Source of the DNA: Zarea fungicola
Taxonomy: Eukaryota; Ascomycota; Sordariomycetes; Hypocreales; Cordycipitaceae
Reading direction: 5' to 3'
Length of the DNA stretch: 64,000 nucleotides
NCBI GenBank assembly: GCA_900169235.1
Contig: FWCC01000124.1
Coordinates: forward strand, 186,001 to 250,000
Below are positions 44,701 through 53,376 of the stretch, piece by piece. The notes beneath the pieces were generated by a model. That model was not told the DNA's origin. It ran no database searches and worked only from the letters and a program-made list of their open reading frames with translations. The first letter of the stretch is position 1; each line of letters begins with the position of its first letter. A program made the translations under genes and the position numbers.

Positions 44701-46675
44701 TCAGACAAATACGACCATTGCTACAACCTGGTCACCTTTTGATACTCCCTTTAACCCTGGTATTGGTGACGGTCTCAACCTGGTCATTTACATGGGCATC
44801 GCGCTCGCAGTGTACCCAGCCTTCTTTGCCCTATATCCCAGCAACGAACGCCGGCGCTTTGTGCGGGCTTTGCAATACTCCAATGGTGTGCGTCCGCTCC
44901 CTCTCTGGCTAGCCTACTTGACATTTGATTTAATCGTGGTCCTGGTCAGCTCCGCCATCATTACCAGCCTGTGGGCGGGACTATCGAATGTCTGGTACAA
45001 CATTGGATATATGTTTGTTGTCTTTTTCTTGTATGGCTTATGCTCCATTCTCTTTGCATACGTCGTTTCGCTGTTTACCAAGTCTCAACTGGGCACGTTT
45101 GCGTGGTCTGCTCTTGTACAAGCCATCTTCATGCTCGGCTACCTCATCGCCTACGTGTGCATCTTGACCTATACAGAGGCTGCCAATATTGACAGTACGC
45201 TACGTGTCACGTACTTTATCATCGCAATTGTCTCTCCCATCGCCTCGGCCATGCGCGCTCTCTTCATCAGCACGAACCTGTTCTCCATTGCTTGCGATGG
45301 CAACGTCATCTCGACCCGGCCACAGAACATTCTCTACTATGGCGGTCCCATACTCTACCTGGCCCTGCAGTCAGTCATTTTGTTCGTCGTGCTCCTCTGG
45401 CTCGACAGTGGCTCGCGCTTCTCACTGCTGCGCAGAATCTTCTCTCGGGGCCGGCCGTCTACCGACGGCGAAACGCTGGACCAAGACGTTCTCGATGAGC
45501 AAGCGCGCGTCGCAGGACCTGACGCCCAAGACGACGGTCTCCGCATCGTACACCTAACAAAGTCCTTTGGAAAGTACACTGCCGTCGACAATGTAAGCTT
45601 CGGTATCAAGCGCGGCGAGGTCTTTGCGCTCCTTGGCCCCAACGGCGCCGGCAAATCTACAACCATCTCCATGGTCCGCGGTGACCTCAAGCCGAGCCGG
45701 AATGGCGGCGACATTTTTGTAGAAGACGTCTCTGTCACCAAAAACCTCGCCCTCGCGCGCACAAATCTCGGTGTCTGCCCCCAGATTGACGCCCTCGACC
45801 AGATGACGGTCCGCGAGCACCTCGAGTTCTACGCCCAGGTCCGCGGCATCCCCGACATCCAGCACAACGTCTCCGCCATCCTCGCCGCCGTCGGCCTCGG
45901 TGCTTTCTCTACGCGCATGGCCGCCGCGCTGTCGGGCGGCAACAAGCGCAAGCTGAGCCTCGGCATCGCGCTCATGGGCAACCCAACCGTGGTGCTTCTC
46001 GACGAGCCCTCGTCCGGTCTCGACGCAGCTGCCAAGCGCATCATGTGGCGCACGCTGGCCACCACGGTCCAAGGCCGCTCTATCCTCCTCACCACGCACT
46101 CCATGGAAGAGGCAGACGCGCTGGCTGGGCGGGCGGGCATCCTCTCGCGCCGCATGCTCGCGCTCGGGACGCCAGATGAGCTGCGCCACCGCTTTGGCGA
46201 CCTGATCCACGTGCATCTCGTCGCCAGCACGGCGCCACGGACCTCGGAGGCGGAGATGCAGGCCATTACAGAATGGGTGCGCCGCTACCTGCCGTCGGCC
46301 GACGTCGATCATAAGACGTACCATGGACAGCTGCGCTTCACCGTGCGCGGACGCGACATGGCCAACCTGAACAGTGCCACTGATACGGTGCGACAAAACA
46401 CGCAGGATGCTTCATGGCCTCTTGCCGCTGCGTCAACCACCACCAACAGCAACAGTAACCAAGTCTACGACGAAAATGACTACCCGGGCGGCATAACGGC
46501 TCAGACGCCGACTCCAGTGCGCGCTAGCGAATCCGCCATTGGTAGCCTAGTTGTCTTGCTTGAGGAGAATAGACAGGAGCTGGGCATCAGCCATTACAGC
46601 GTCGCACCGACTGGTCTAGATCAAGTGTTTTTGTCGATTGTCAGCCAGCACAATGTGCAGGAAGAGAATACGTGA
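41735..46675 (+). CDS. ABCA-type full ABC transporter (lipid transporter family)
   Basis: Single open frame of 1646 residues from ATG 41735 (AACCATGG context). The layout is TMD1-NBD1-TMD2-NBD2. The first membrane helix is near residues 25-45, followed by a large extracytoplasmic loop (about 45-235) and five further helices. NBD1 at about 470-700 has GANGSGKST (about 516), LSGGQKRKL (about 606), CCVDEVSSG and TTHFLDEAD. TMD2 begins near residue 840. NBD2 at about 1270-1500 has GPNGAGKST (about 1300), LSGGNKRKL (about 1399), VVLLDEPSSG and TTHSMEEAD. The large loop after helix 1 and the regulatory tail after NBD2 place it in subfamily A. Family members mostly move lipids; the cargo here is unknown. 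Both ATP sites look intact. Confidence 0.95.
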   Translation: MALIRQTWTLMRKNFRSLIFRHFTIIFVMAFIVPVILSLFFSFARNLFVPPATFGIGDARALMPISDALQHGINSGRTKLVLVNNGFTGGNIDKVLDDVANTVKNANSRVSIVHVEDEREIVGECRSTLRGVTECFNAIVFRSSPDEGHGGVWNYTIRTDSAFFVEPFRIQVDRGDNVAQVYLIPSQHMVDASIAKLSNPTLQNPLADVQEKAFTSLTSDERIQRTREIYHRSIINFLGVAFITTILWISYHLTGYVATERETGMSQLIDAMMPVRKPWMAMMARLVAHHWSFSILYAPAWIIGSLVIHFGVYRNTNVVVVLILHILAGLAIASMSVMVACFFNKAQLSGITATLGMLLLGILAQALTKPGTGTVAFLSVLFTPCTYVYAIINMSWSERYNHPASLTSSAPQASFQLPGIFFWIMLIVHIFAYPLIGAAFEYRFYGTSTKGRRVSNNNDASMEQDAVQLRDFSKIYPPGVFSRLLSFASKAPAKPVVAVDNLSFNAGRGQIVCLLGANGSGKSTTLDAIAGLHRLTSGSISIDGSGGLGIAPQKNVLWDDLNVREHLQIFNRLKSPKKPATKAELDELIKAIDLWPKRKALSKTLSGGQKRKLQLGMMLTGGSAVCCVDEVSSGIDPLSRRKLWDILLAERGKRTMILTTHFLDEADLLADHIAILSKGTLRAQGSSVELKDRFGGGYRVNVHKTAAMKTLPSVEGVKKKDAFDQVTYVAPSSSLAASVIKKLEGAQISDYRFSGPTIEDVFLQLAEEIKDEEALRTRDTLVTEKAQPAEKSRDTDDGSQNDQQQLGLKLMDGQQVSYLRQAMILFGKRFIILKRNWPIYALAFFIPILAAGLTTLFVRNEKLRGCAPGDQASDYGTEDAFSQILDSDIANRLVFLAGPRSSISLTSLLQLFQPIFQGSNSGSSTGGAVLSSLKLVDTFDDYNNFIRDNPRNVTMGFWLGDATSKPTFAWVANLFITSSILSQQLLDVIQTNTTIATTWSPFDTPFNPGIGDGLNLVIYMGIALAVYPAFFALYPSNERRRFVRALQYSNGVRPLPLWLAYLTFDLIVVLVSSAIITSLWAGLSNVWYNIGYMFVVFFLYGLCSILFAYVVSLFTKSQLGTFAWSALVQAIFMLGYLIAYVCILTYTEAANIDSTLRVTYFIIAIVSPIASAMRALFISTNLFSIACDGNVISTRPQNILYYGGPILYLALQSVILFVVLLWLDSGSRFSLLRRIFSRGRPSTDGETLDQDVLDEQARVAGPDAQDDGLRIVHLTKSFGKYTAVDNVSFGIKRGEVFALLGPNGAGKSTTISMVRGDLKPSRNGGDIFVEDVSVTKNLALARTNLGVCPQIDALDQMTVREHLEFYAQVRGIPDIQHNVSAILAAVGLGAFSTRMAAALSGGNKRKLSLGIALMGNPTVVLLDEPSSGLDAAAKRIMWRTLATTVQGRSILLTTHSMEEADALAGRAGILSRRMLALGTPDELRHRFGDLIHVHLVASTAPRTSEAEMQAITEWVRRYLPSADVDHKTYHGQLRFTVRGRDMANLNSATDTVRQNTQDASWPLAAASTTTNSNSNQVYDENDYPGGITAQTPTPVRASESAIGSLVVLLEENRQELGISHYSVAPTGLDQVFLSIVSQHNVQEENT

Positions 46676-46703
46676 AGATTTTTTTTCTGTCTCCCTTTCT
46701 CTT

Positions 46704-46728
46704 CTTTCTTTCAAACTTTGAAAGAAAG
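46704..46728 (+). repeat. 12-bp inverted repeat just after the ABC transporter stop
   Basis: The arms CTTTCTTTCAAA and TTTGAAAGAAAG are separated by one C, starting 28 bases after the stop codon. In the transcript this would fold into a stem at the start of the 3' UTR. Confidence 0.85.
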
Positions 46729-47333
46729 GGAAAGGAAAGGGCTCATGACAAGAGCAGAAATGATAACAAGAGGAGGAAGAATATTGAAACTAGAACTTGG
46801 CGAATTTTCAGCGGTTTTCACAGCGGATTTTACTTTTATTTTTTGGAAAGGAAAAAAGTCCACAGAGCGGAATTTGATATGGTGCAAAATTGCCCCATTG
46901 GTCTCGGTTGTTATTTCAGCGTCGTCGACGTTTTATAGATGCTTCATTATGTATATCTCTTAGTATTTCATCTTATTATTGCCACTTGACGCACTCTTTC
47001 CTCCCAAGCCATTGTAGTGACCACTTTCTCCGTGCAGATTTTTGATTTACAAGGACCTTTGGTAGATGGAGATACCGCATGAGATGGCATCATTTCATTA
47101 CATGTAATTCTCTCCCAGAATACTCTAGTGTATAATCTCCGTCGTGTATTTAGATTATAATTGTACAAAAAAAACGCTTCCCATAATAACAAATCGTATG
47201 CTTCTTCATCTGCGCGCAACACTAGTCCTCATTTATTTCACCCAAAGAATAACAGAACGCCTTTGGTCGTATATGTGTGCGTGACTCCAGGGGATATCCA
47301 TCCCACCCTTTCGTATGCTCTGAACGAATATCC

Positions 47334-47367
47334 CAAAAAAAAAAAAAGGGGGGGGGGGGGGGGGGGA
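47334..47367. repeat. A run followed by a run of about 20 G
   Basis: About 13 A are followed directly by roughly 19-20 G. The length is prone to slippage both in the cell and during sequencing, so the exact count should not be trusted. Confidence 0.8.
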
Positions 47368-47616
47368 ATAGAACGGAAGTAAAGTGATGCTGCAAAACTG
47401 CAAGGAGGTTTGCATGCTGTGTCCTCCCTTGTCACCTCCGGCCTCTTCTACAACAACGTTTAGCGGTCTCCAAAATACATGCCTCGCCAAAAGAGCCAGC
47501 TCGACATGCCGGTAGCTTGTGTGATTCTAACGAGTTTCGTATTCTTCTGCATTTCAAACCCCCCTTCTGCAAGTCGTGGATCATAATGCTGCTCCTTCCT
47601 ATACTTGCTGCCGTCT

Positions 47617-50600
47617 CTATGCTGCTGTGGGGTTCTGTGCGTCTGCTGCGGACCGACTGAAGAACCAGCCGCCGGTTTCCCACTGTCCTTCCACATATAC
47701 ACTCCCGTTTCGCATCTCATCATCGTGGATAGCGCCCAAAAGGACACTTAGACGCTTGAAGTCGATTGGCTTCAAAATCCAGGCATCAAAACCGGCATCC
47801 ACGTAGGTCTGCCGCTCCTCCTCAACCAGAGATGCAGACACCGCAATGATAGGCACACGGCCGTTGTGTTCAGCCATGGGTGATCGTCCTGCCAGCTCCG
47901 ACTCCTTTTCCATGGATCGTATCATTTTAGTGCTCGTTAAACCATCAACGATTGGCATCTGCATATCCATCAGAATGACATCGACCTCGGCAGCTGTCGT
48001 CTTGTACAGGGCCGCACAATCCTCGCCATTGATGGCGTGAGAGACCGTGTGTCCACAACGCTCTAGGCGTTTCCGCAGAACCTTTAGATTAATAGGGTCA
48101 TCCTCAGCAATAAGAACTTTGAGAGGTCGCTCTTGCGCAATAATACTATCCTTCCTGGGCTTTCCGAGCTGACTCTCTACTTCAACGAGTTTCTCGTTTA
48201 ATTTTGTTGGACTTGTCACCACTGACTGAAACGTAAATTCATCCGGTATCTTGACCGCTCTGATTGGCGTCTTGGAGTCTTTCACAGAGATACTGCCTGG
48301 CTCCGCATGCACTGGAGAAGATAGAGTACCTTGTCTAGATCGTTCTGGTGACGCACGGCCAGCAGATAGACCAGTGAGCGAAGCGGAAAAGTCACTGTTT
48401 CCTCTACCGTGTCGTTTGTGGCTGAGGTAGTCACTGTCCTTGTCCGTTCTAGAGAGCGGTGTCTGTATAGCGTCGATGAGTCGGTCTGTGTTACTTTTGC
48501 TACTCTCAAAGCTGCCATGACTTCCTTGGCTGCCGCTTCGGCGGCTGCCACTGCCAATGCTTATATCTCTTAAAGTCGGTACCCTGGATCCTGATGTCCT
48601 ATGTACCAGGGTAATTTCACCTGCGGAACGGCTCGAATGTGGAGATAGCTTCGGATTTTGTTCTGGAGATCCTTCCGGTCTCTTAGGAAGAAGTTCGCTG
48701 TCTGGCAGCTGAAAGGGCAGCTGAATGGTGAAACGAGAGCCCTTTTCAATTTCCGAGCTTAGTCGCAACTGCCCGTTCATATTGCGCACAATTCTACCGA
48801 CGACAGCTAGACCAAGACCAAGAGTCTGTGATGGTCCAGAGGCATCTGGTCCACTTGGAGAGTCCACGGAATCAGAACCAGAGGCGGTGACTTGTTCCAA
48901 GTCCCTAAATAGAGCATCAATCTGGGCCGCGGTCATTCCCGAACCCGTGTCGGCAACCTCGAATTCGATTGTTGCCTGTTTGCCTTCTATTTCTGTCAAT
49001 TGAACACTGACTTTGATAGAACCCTGCTCTGTGTGCTTCACTGCATTAGCAGTAACGTTTGAAAGAGCCTGTCGCACGCGCCGGCTATCTCCATGGACAA
49101 ATTTTGGCAAGCCGTCATGCCGCAATACTTTATAAATAAGGCCCTTTCTATCGGATTCGGTCTTGAATGCATCTGTTGCTTCTTGGACGCAGGCTCCCAG
49201 GTCAAACACTTCATCCTTAATCAGGTTCTGGCCTTCTTCTGCTTTGGTAAGATCCAGAAGATCGTTGATGACGTAAATTAGAGACTTGGAAGCAGAATGG
49301 GATCGCACGAGATTATCTCTAGTTTCACTATCAAGGGTACCTTCGAGAGCAATTTCGAGATAGTTGATGATGGCGTTGAGAGGTGTTCGGACTTCATGGG
49401 CAGAATTGGCCAACAGAAGTCTTGTCAGCTTTGTGTTTTGTATGGCAGCTTCCTTTTGTCTCCATATTTCAATGAACTTGCCGTAAACAAGACACAAGAC
49501 TGATGCGGTCTCTACTTGTTCCTCGTCCCATTCGCGGCATTTGCTGAGTACAGTTTCTTTCCAAACTTTGAAGCTGGCTCTTGGTTCAAGGTATTCAGTT
49601 GTGCCCTCTCGGATTGTTTTTTCATATGGGTTACCTGCCCAGTTGACTTCCTTGACTTGTCCCTTGCGGAAAAACACAATGAAATCATTGCCGCCAACGC
49701 TGAGAGGCACGTAAAGTAATCCTGCGATATAATGGAATCCGGGGGGATATCTTAGATCGGGAAAATCAAGCCGGACATCTTGTGTGGCTAGCACTGATGT
49801 GACTTTGCGCATCCGCAGATACTCAAGAAGTGCCAACGCCTCTTGACTATTGTCCATGACACCCAATATCTTTGTTTCATCTTTTATGGAAAGCAATCCA
49901 CAATCGGCGTCAAAGAGCTTCAGGAGGTCATCGGATGAGGCAACAATATAGCCGGATGGATTTTTGTCGGTGGGTGATGTGTTGATGAGTTTTCTTGCTT
50001 GCAACCGCGACGCATAGGAAAGGCTCTCAATGTTGCGGGATGCCGTTTCTCCAACCAAACGGCACAGTTTTCGGACAGGAAACGAAACTCTCATACCGTG
50101 GTTGCCATATGAGTGACAGGCTATCAGGCCCCAAAGTTCATTGAAGGCATTGACAGATATGGACATTGATGACCGAACCTCCATGTTGCCCAGATACTTG
50201 ATGTGAATGGGAGACATTGCACGCAGATAAGCATGCGTCATATCGAGGGGAACATCCAAATCTTGTTGAGAGCGACAGACAATTCTAGAGGTTGGCAGAT
50301 CACGATCATACAATAGCCGGACTTTGTTGACTTTATAAAGCTCACGGGCCTGGCGTGGTATGTCGGATGCAGGAAAGTGTAGCCCTTTGTAAAGGTCGAT
50401 TGTGTGCGAGGTGTCGACCAATTCGGTAACAACTTTGCCGTTGAACGTCGAATCAAACTGGTATACCATTATGCGATGAAATCCTGTGAGTTCCTTGACA
50501 ATGCCAACAAGAATCTTGAGAAACGTTGTGAGTGTGGTGGCGGACGCAAGCTGCTCCTGAACCTGAGATAGAATGTCAAAAACTTGCATTGCTCCTTGTT

Positions 50601-51831
50601 CACCTCGCCTTTTGCGTGCACTCCGGAGAATGCGCAGGGGTCTGCTTATGACCTCGGTGCTTTCTTGCAGAGCTTCTTCTGTCGGTTTAGTGTCGAGTGT
50701 ATCTGTTGGAACATCGGGTGTGAGCTCACTGGGCGGTCGAAGGGGGTGTTCTCGATCGTCATCCAGTTCAAATTCACAGATGATCAAGTCACGGTGTGCA
50801 GCATTTATATGGATAGCACACCATAATTTGACAGACCTCCCGAGCTTGGGGTGACGGACTGAAATGCTGAGGACCTCGGGTCCGTTGGTAGACGGGTCGG
50901 CGTCTTCGTCTTTAATGAAATCGATGTGATCCAGAAGATTGTCTTGCTGATCGTCGGTTAATATGTCGAGAAAGTTGGATAGGCGAAATAGTGATCTCGG
51001 TGAATAGCCAAGCAGGCGCTTGGAGTTTTCACTGACATATCGAACAATGAAGCTGCCGTCTGCTTCTTCATGGAGAGCCAAAAGACAGCCAAATCCTTGA
51101 ACAGCACCAGGGGTATGGATGGGCTCATCTTCGCACTGCTGGAGGACACCGTCCGTCCCCGTGATAATGGCATGCCCTTCTTCAGTCTCCACGTGGGTGA
51201 AGCGTGTGGTGACGAGGGGAGCATCGCCTGACGCATCGCCTTCAGAAAACTGAGAGGACAATTCCAGGTTCCCTTGGGGATTCTGCCGTCCGAGCGGGCC
51301 CGACTCGCCATCACTGCCTGGATCGGACGTAGAAATATCCCAATGCAGGGGTGGCGCTATAGATGAGGCGTGGCGGGAGCCATCTGCCTGGGCGCTTGGA
51401 TTGAGATCTACAGATGCTCTGGAACGACCCCTCCAACCTCTTGGGGACATGGCGGCAGGTGACGGGGGTATCGAGCCGGAGCGAGTGTCGACGGTTGTGC
51501 CCCTCGATCGGGCGATGGGAGTCCCTCCGCCAGCGGAGAGTGGGTTGCGCAGGGCATAGTCATCGGCATCGGATTTGGTGCTCGACTTTTCGACGCTGAC
51601 GACGGAGCGAATAGGAAATACAAGATCACTGACTTCTGTGACGGCAGAGGGAAACCCGACGAAGGAATCCGACGTGGTGCTGGGTGATATAACGGGCTCG
51701 CGACTCGAGTCTGAGGGTCGCCGTGAGAGATCGTGATCTAAGCTGAGGGGTCGAGACTGGCGCGGTTGGTAGCGAGGAACCGCATTGTCAGGTTGGCGCT
51801 CGTCAGGTCGGTCGGGTTGGTGACTGCTCAT
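47617..51831 (-). CDS. fphA: Fungal phytochrome, hybrid histidine kinase (group VIII)
   Basis: One uninterrupted frame of 1404 residues from ATG 51829-51831; the 18 codons upstream in frame have no ATG. A Ser/Pro-rich N-terminal extension of about 210 residues precedes the photosensory core. The predicted chromophore Cys233 sits in CEDEPIHTPGAVQGFG, as in FphA of Aspergillus. Next come the PAS region (to about 355), the GAF domain with PASDIPRQAR (488-497), and the PHY domain with its tongue motif PRASF (750-754). The kinase follows: His812 in SAHEVRTPLNA, N-box NVTANAVKHT, DTGSGM and GLGLAVV. After a disordered linker comes the receiver (about 1239-1365) with EDD, phospho-acceptor Asp1289 (ILMDMQMP) and Lys1354. 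All catalytic residues are present, so a working red/far-red sensor with biliverdin and phosphorelay output is expected. Confidence 0.97.
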   Translation of the reverse strand: MSSHQPDRPDERQPDNAVPRYQPRQSRPLSLDHDLSRRPSDSSREPVISPSTTSDSFVGFPSAVTEVSDLVFPIRSVVSVEKSSTKSDADDYALRNPLSAGGGTPIARSRGTTVDTRSGSIPPSPAAMSPRGWRGRSRASVDLNPSAQADGSRHASSIAPPLHWDISTSDPGSDGESGPLGRQNPQGNLELSSQFSEGDASGDAPLVTTRFTHVETEEGHAIITGTDGVLQQCEDEPIHTPGAVQGFGCLLALHEEADGSFIVRYVSENSKRLLGYSPRSLFRLSNFLDILTDDQQDNLLDHIDFIKDEDADPSTNGPEVLSISVRHPKLGRSVKLWCAIHINAAHRDLIICEFELDDDREHPLRPPSELTPDVPTDTLDTKPTEEALQESTEVISRPLRILRSARKRRGEQGAMQVFDILSQVQEQLASATTLTTFLKILVGIVKELTGFHRIMVYQFDSTFNGKVVTELVDTSHTIDLYKGLHFPASDIPRQARELYKVNKVRLLYDRDLPTSRIVCRSQQDLDVPLDMTHAYLRAMSPIHIKYLGNMEVRSSMSISVNAFNELWGLIACHSYGNHGMRVSFPVRKLCRLVGETASRNIESLSYASRLQARKLINTSPTDKNPSGYIVASSDDLLKLFDADCGLLSIKDETKILGVMDNSQEALALLEYLRMRKVTSVLATQDVRLDFPDLRYPPGFHYIAGLLYVPLSVGGNDFIVFFRKGQVKEVNWAGNPYEKTIREGTTEYLEPRASFKVWKETVLSKCREWDEEQVETASVLCLVYGKFIEIWRQKEAAIQNTKLTRLLLANSAHEVRTPLNAIINYLEIALEGTLDSETRDNLVRSHSASKSLIYVINDLLDLTKAEEGQNLIKDEVFDLGACVQEATDAFKTESDRKGLIYKVLRHDGLPKFVHGDSRRVRQALSNVTANAVKHTEQGSIKVSVQLTEIEGKQATIEFEVADTGSGMTAAQIDALFRDLEQVTASGSDSVDSPSGPDASGPSQTLGLGLAVVGRIVRNMNGQLRLSSEIEKGSRFTIQLPFQLPDSELLPKRPEGSPEQNPKLSPHSSRSAGEITLVHRTSGSRVPTLRDISIGSGSRRSGSQGSHGSFESSKSNTDRLIDAIQTPLSRTDKDSDYLSHKRHGRGNSDFSASLTGLSAGRASPERSRQGTLSSPVHAEPGSISVKDSKTPIRAVKIPDEFTFQSVVTSPTKLNEKLVEVESQLGKPRKDSIIAQERPLKVLIAEDDPINLKVLRKRLERCGHTVSHAINGEDCAALYKTTAAEVDVILMDMQMPIVDGLTSTKMIRSMEKESELAGRSPMAEHNGRVPIIAVSASLVEEERQTYVDAGFDAWILKPIDFKRLSVLLGAIHDDEMRNGSVYVEGQWETGGWFFSRSAADAQNPTAA

Positions 51832-53376
51832 CCTGAGGAGCAGTCTCAACGGCACGTCGCTACTGCAACAGGTAGCGAGGAGCAATTTGCAGTGTCATGC
51901 AAAAATGGAAGGGGAAAAAAGAGCAATCACAAGGGAAGAAGAGCGAGCTGGAAATCGTAGCGCAAGGCCAGGTGGGGGAGAGCTAGGCAAGATGAAGACG
52001 GTGCTAATGCCAATAATCGTATGCGACAGCGGGGACCGTAATGTCACGCCGCAGTACGGAGTAAAGAAGAAAGTGAAAAAAAAAAAAAAAAAGGATAGGA
52101 AGAAAAAAAAGTAAGGAAAGTCTAGCCTGGAGGTAGCTATCTAGATTCCAGGGCCGCAAAGGACACTGCGGATAAAGGTGGCGAAACCTAGATGGTGATG
52201 ATGAGAAGACGCGAAAACATGCCGTTTGCCTAGGAGAGCCACCGTGCCTGTACAGCAAGGAGAATGGCGTTTCTGCTGGCGTTCCAGGCGATGTAGTGGT
52301 TGTCTTTCAAGACAGGAAGGTGGGGTTGCCAGCGGTGGCTGCCATGCCCGTTCCAGTTGTCCCAATAGGAAGCCACCACTTACAAGCCTCCAAACTGGCA
52401 GTTCCAGGTTTTCGGTTCAGCGCTTTCAGACTACCCCACTATGACGACGGTCTACCTGAGTATCTTAGTACGCAAGAGGCTGTATAATGTAGTGTGGGTA
52501 GTTAAATTAAGTGCCTCCAACCAGTGCCTTGATGAAGAATTACGTTATTCGTTCCCATGCCATTTGTTCCAATTACCATAATTTTGACAACTTGTCGTTT
52601 TTTCTCTCAAGTTTCTATATTAGTGCGGCTCAAGGCATCCCCACAGCGGCCGATAACCTTACAAACGGCCCCCTCATCCAAATTATTCCTGGTACTCCAC
52701 TCAGCTTCGCCGGGGGCTTTGCTCCGGTCCGTGATACTTGCTTGACCTTGCCAATTACTGCTACTAGATTACTTCTCCTTACAAATACTTACATCTGGTC
52801 TCGCTTCGTCTCGCGCCCGACCCGACCTCTTTTATGCACTATTCACTCTCAGAACCGGCTCAATTCATCGATCAACAACTCCGCCTTTCTATACTAGCTC
52901 GCCATGACCCATACAGTCACCGCTACAACATTTTCATTACCGTCTCTCGTCCAATTTTCGAAGCACTGCCTTGTCTTTAGTTATTGAGTTACACAAAAAC
53001 AAAGAGATACGATCGATATTTACAATGTGACCGAGGAGGTCATGGAAAGGAGCGTATCCTGCTGCTTGTCATTGTCTTGCCACATGTATTGCAAACAAAA
53101 CGACCCCTAGTGACAGCCCTGCCAGACCGCAGTTTTGGGATATGCAAATGGCCACCATGCACTGCTACAACGATATTGTTCCTTTTTTTTTTTTGGCCAG
53201 CGAGAAAAACAAACAGTTTGCTGTACTTCCCGTGATCGACTCGTGAACTGGAGCTCCGAGCTCGCTCAAGTCAATCGTCCATTCCAACTCCCAACAAGCC
53301 TTTAATATCAGGATCAATATCTTTCGGTGTGCCATTAACTTGCCCATTTCAGGTAGCGGCTTCTTGTGTCTGCGGG
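51832..53376. promoter_or_regulatory. Upstream region of the phytochrome gene, 1.5 kb
   Basis: This is the 5' flank of fphA and the 3' flank of the next regulator gene. The A-rich run at about 52076-52112 is T-rich on the transcribed strand side. Several open frames of 60-130 codons have no family character. No light-response element can be named safely. Confidence 0.4.

Larger units (their letters stand above)
46676..47616. other. Convergent 3' flanks with hairpin and homopolymer run
   Basis: This lies between the convergent stops of the ABC transporter and the phytochrome. It holds a 12-bp inverted repeat with one-base spacer at 46704-46728, right after the transporter stop, and an A run followed by about 19-20 G at about 47334-47367. 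No gene is supported. Confidence 0.5.
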
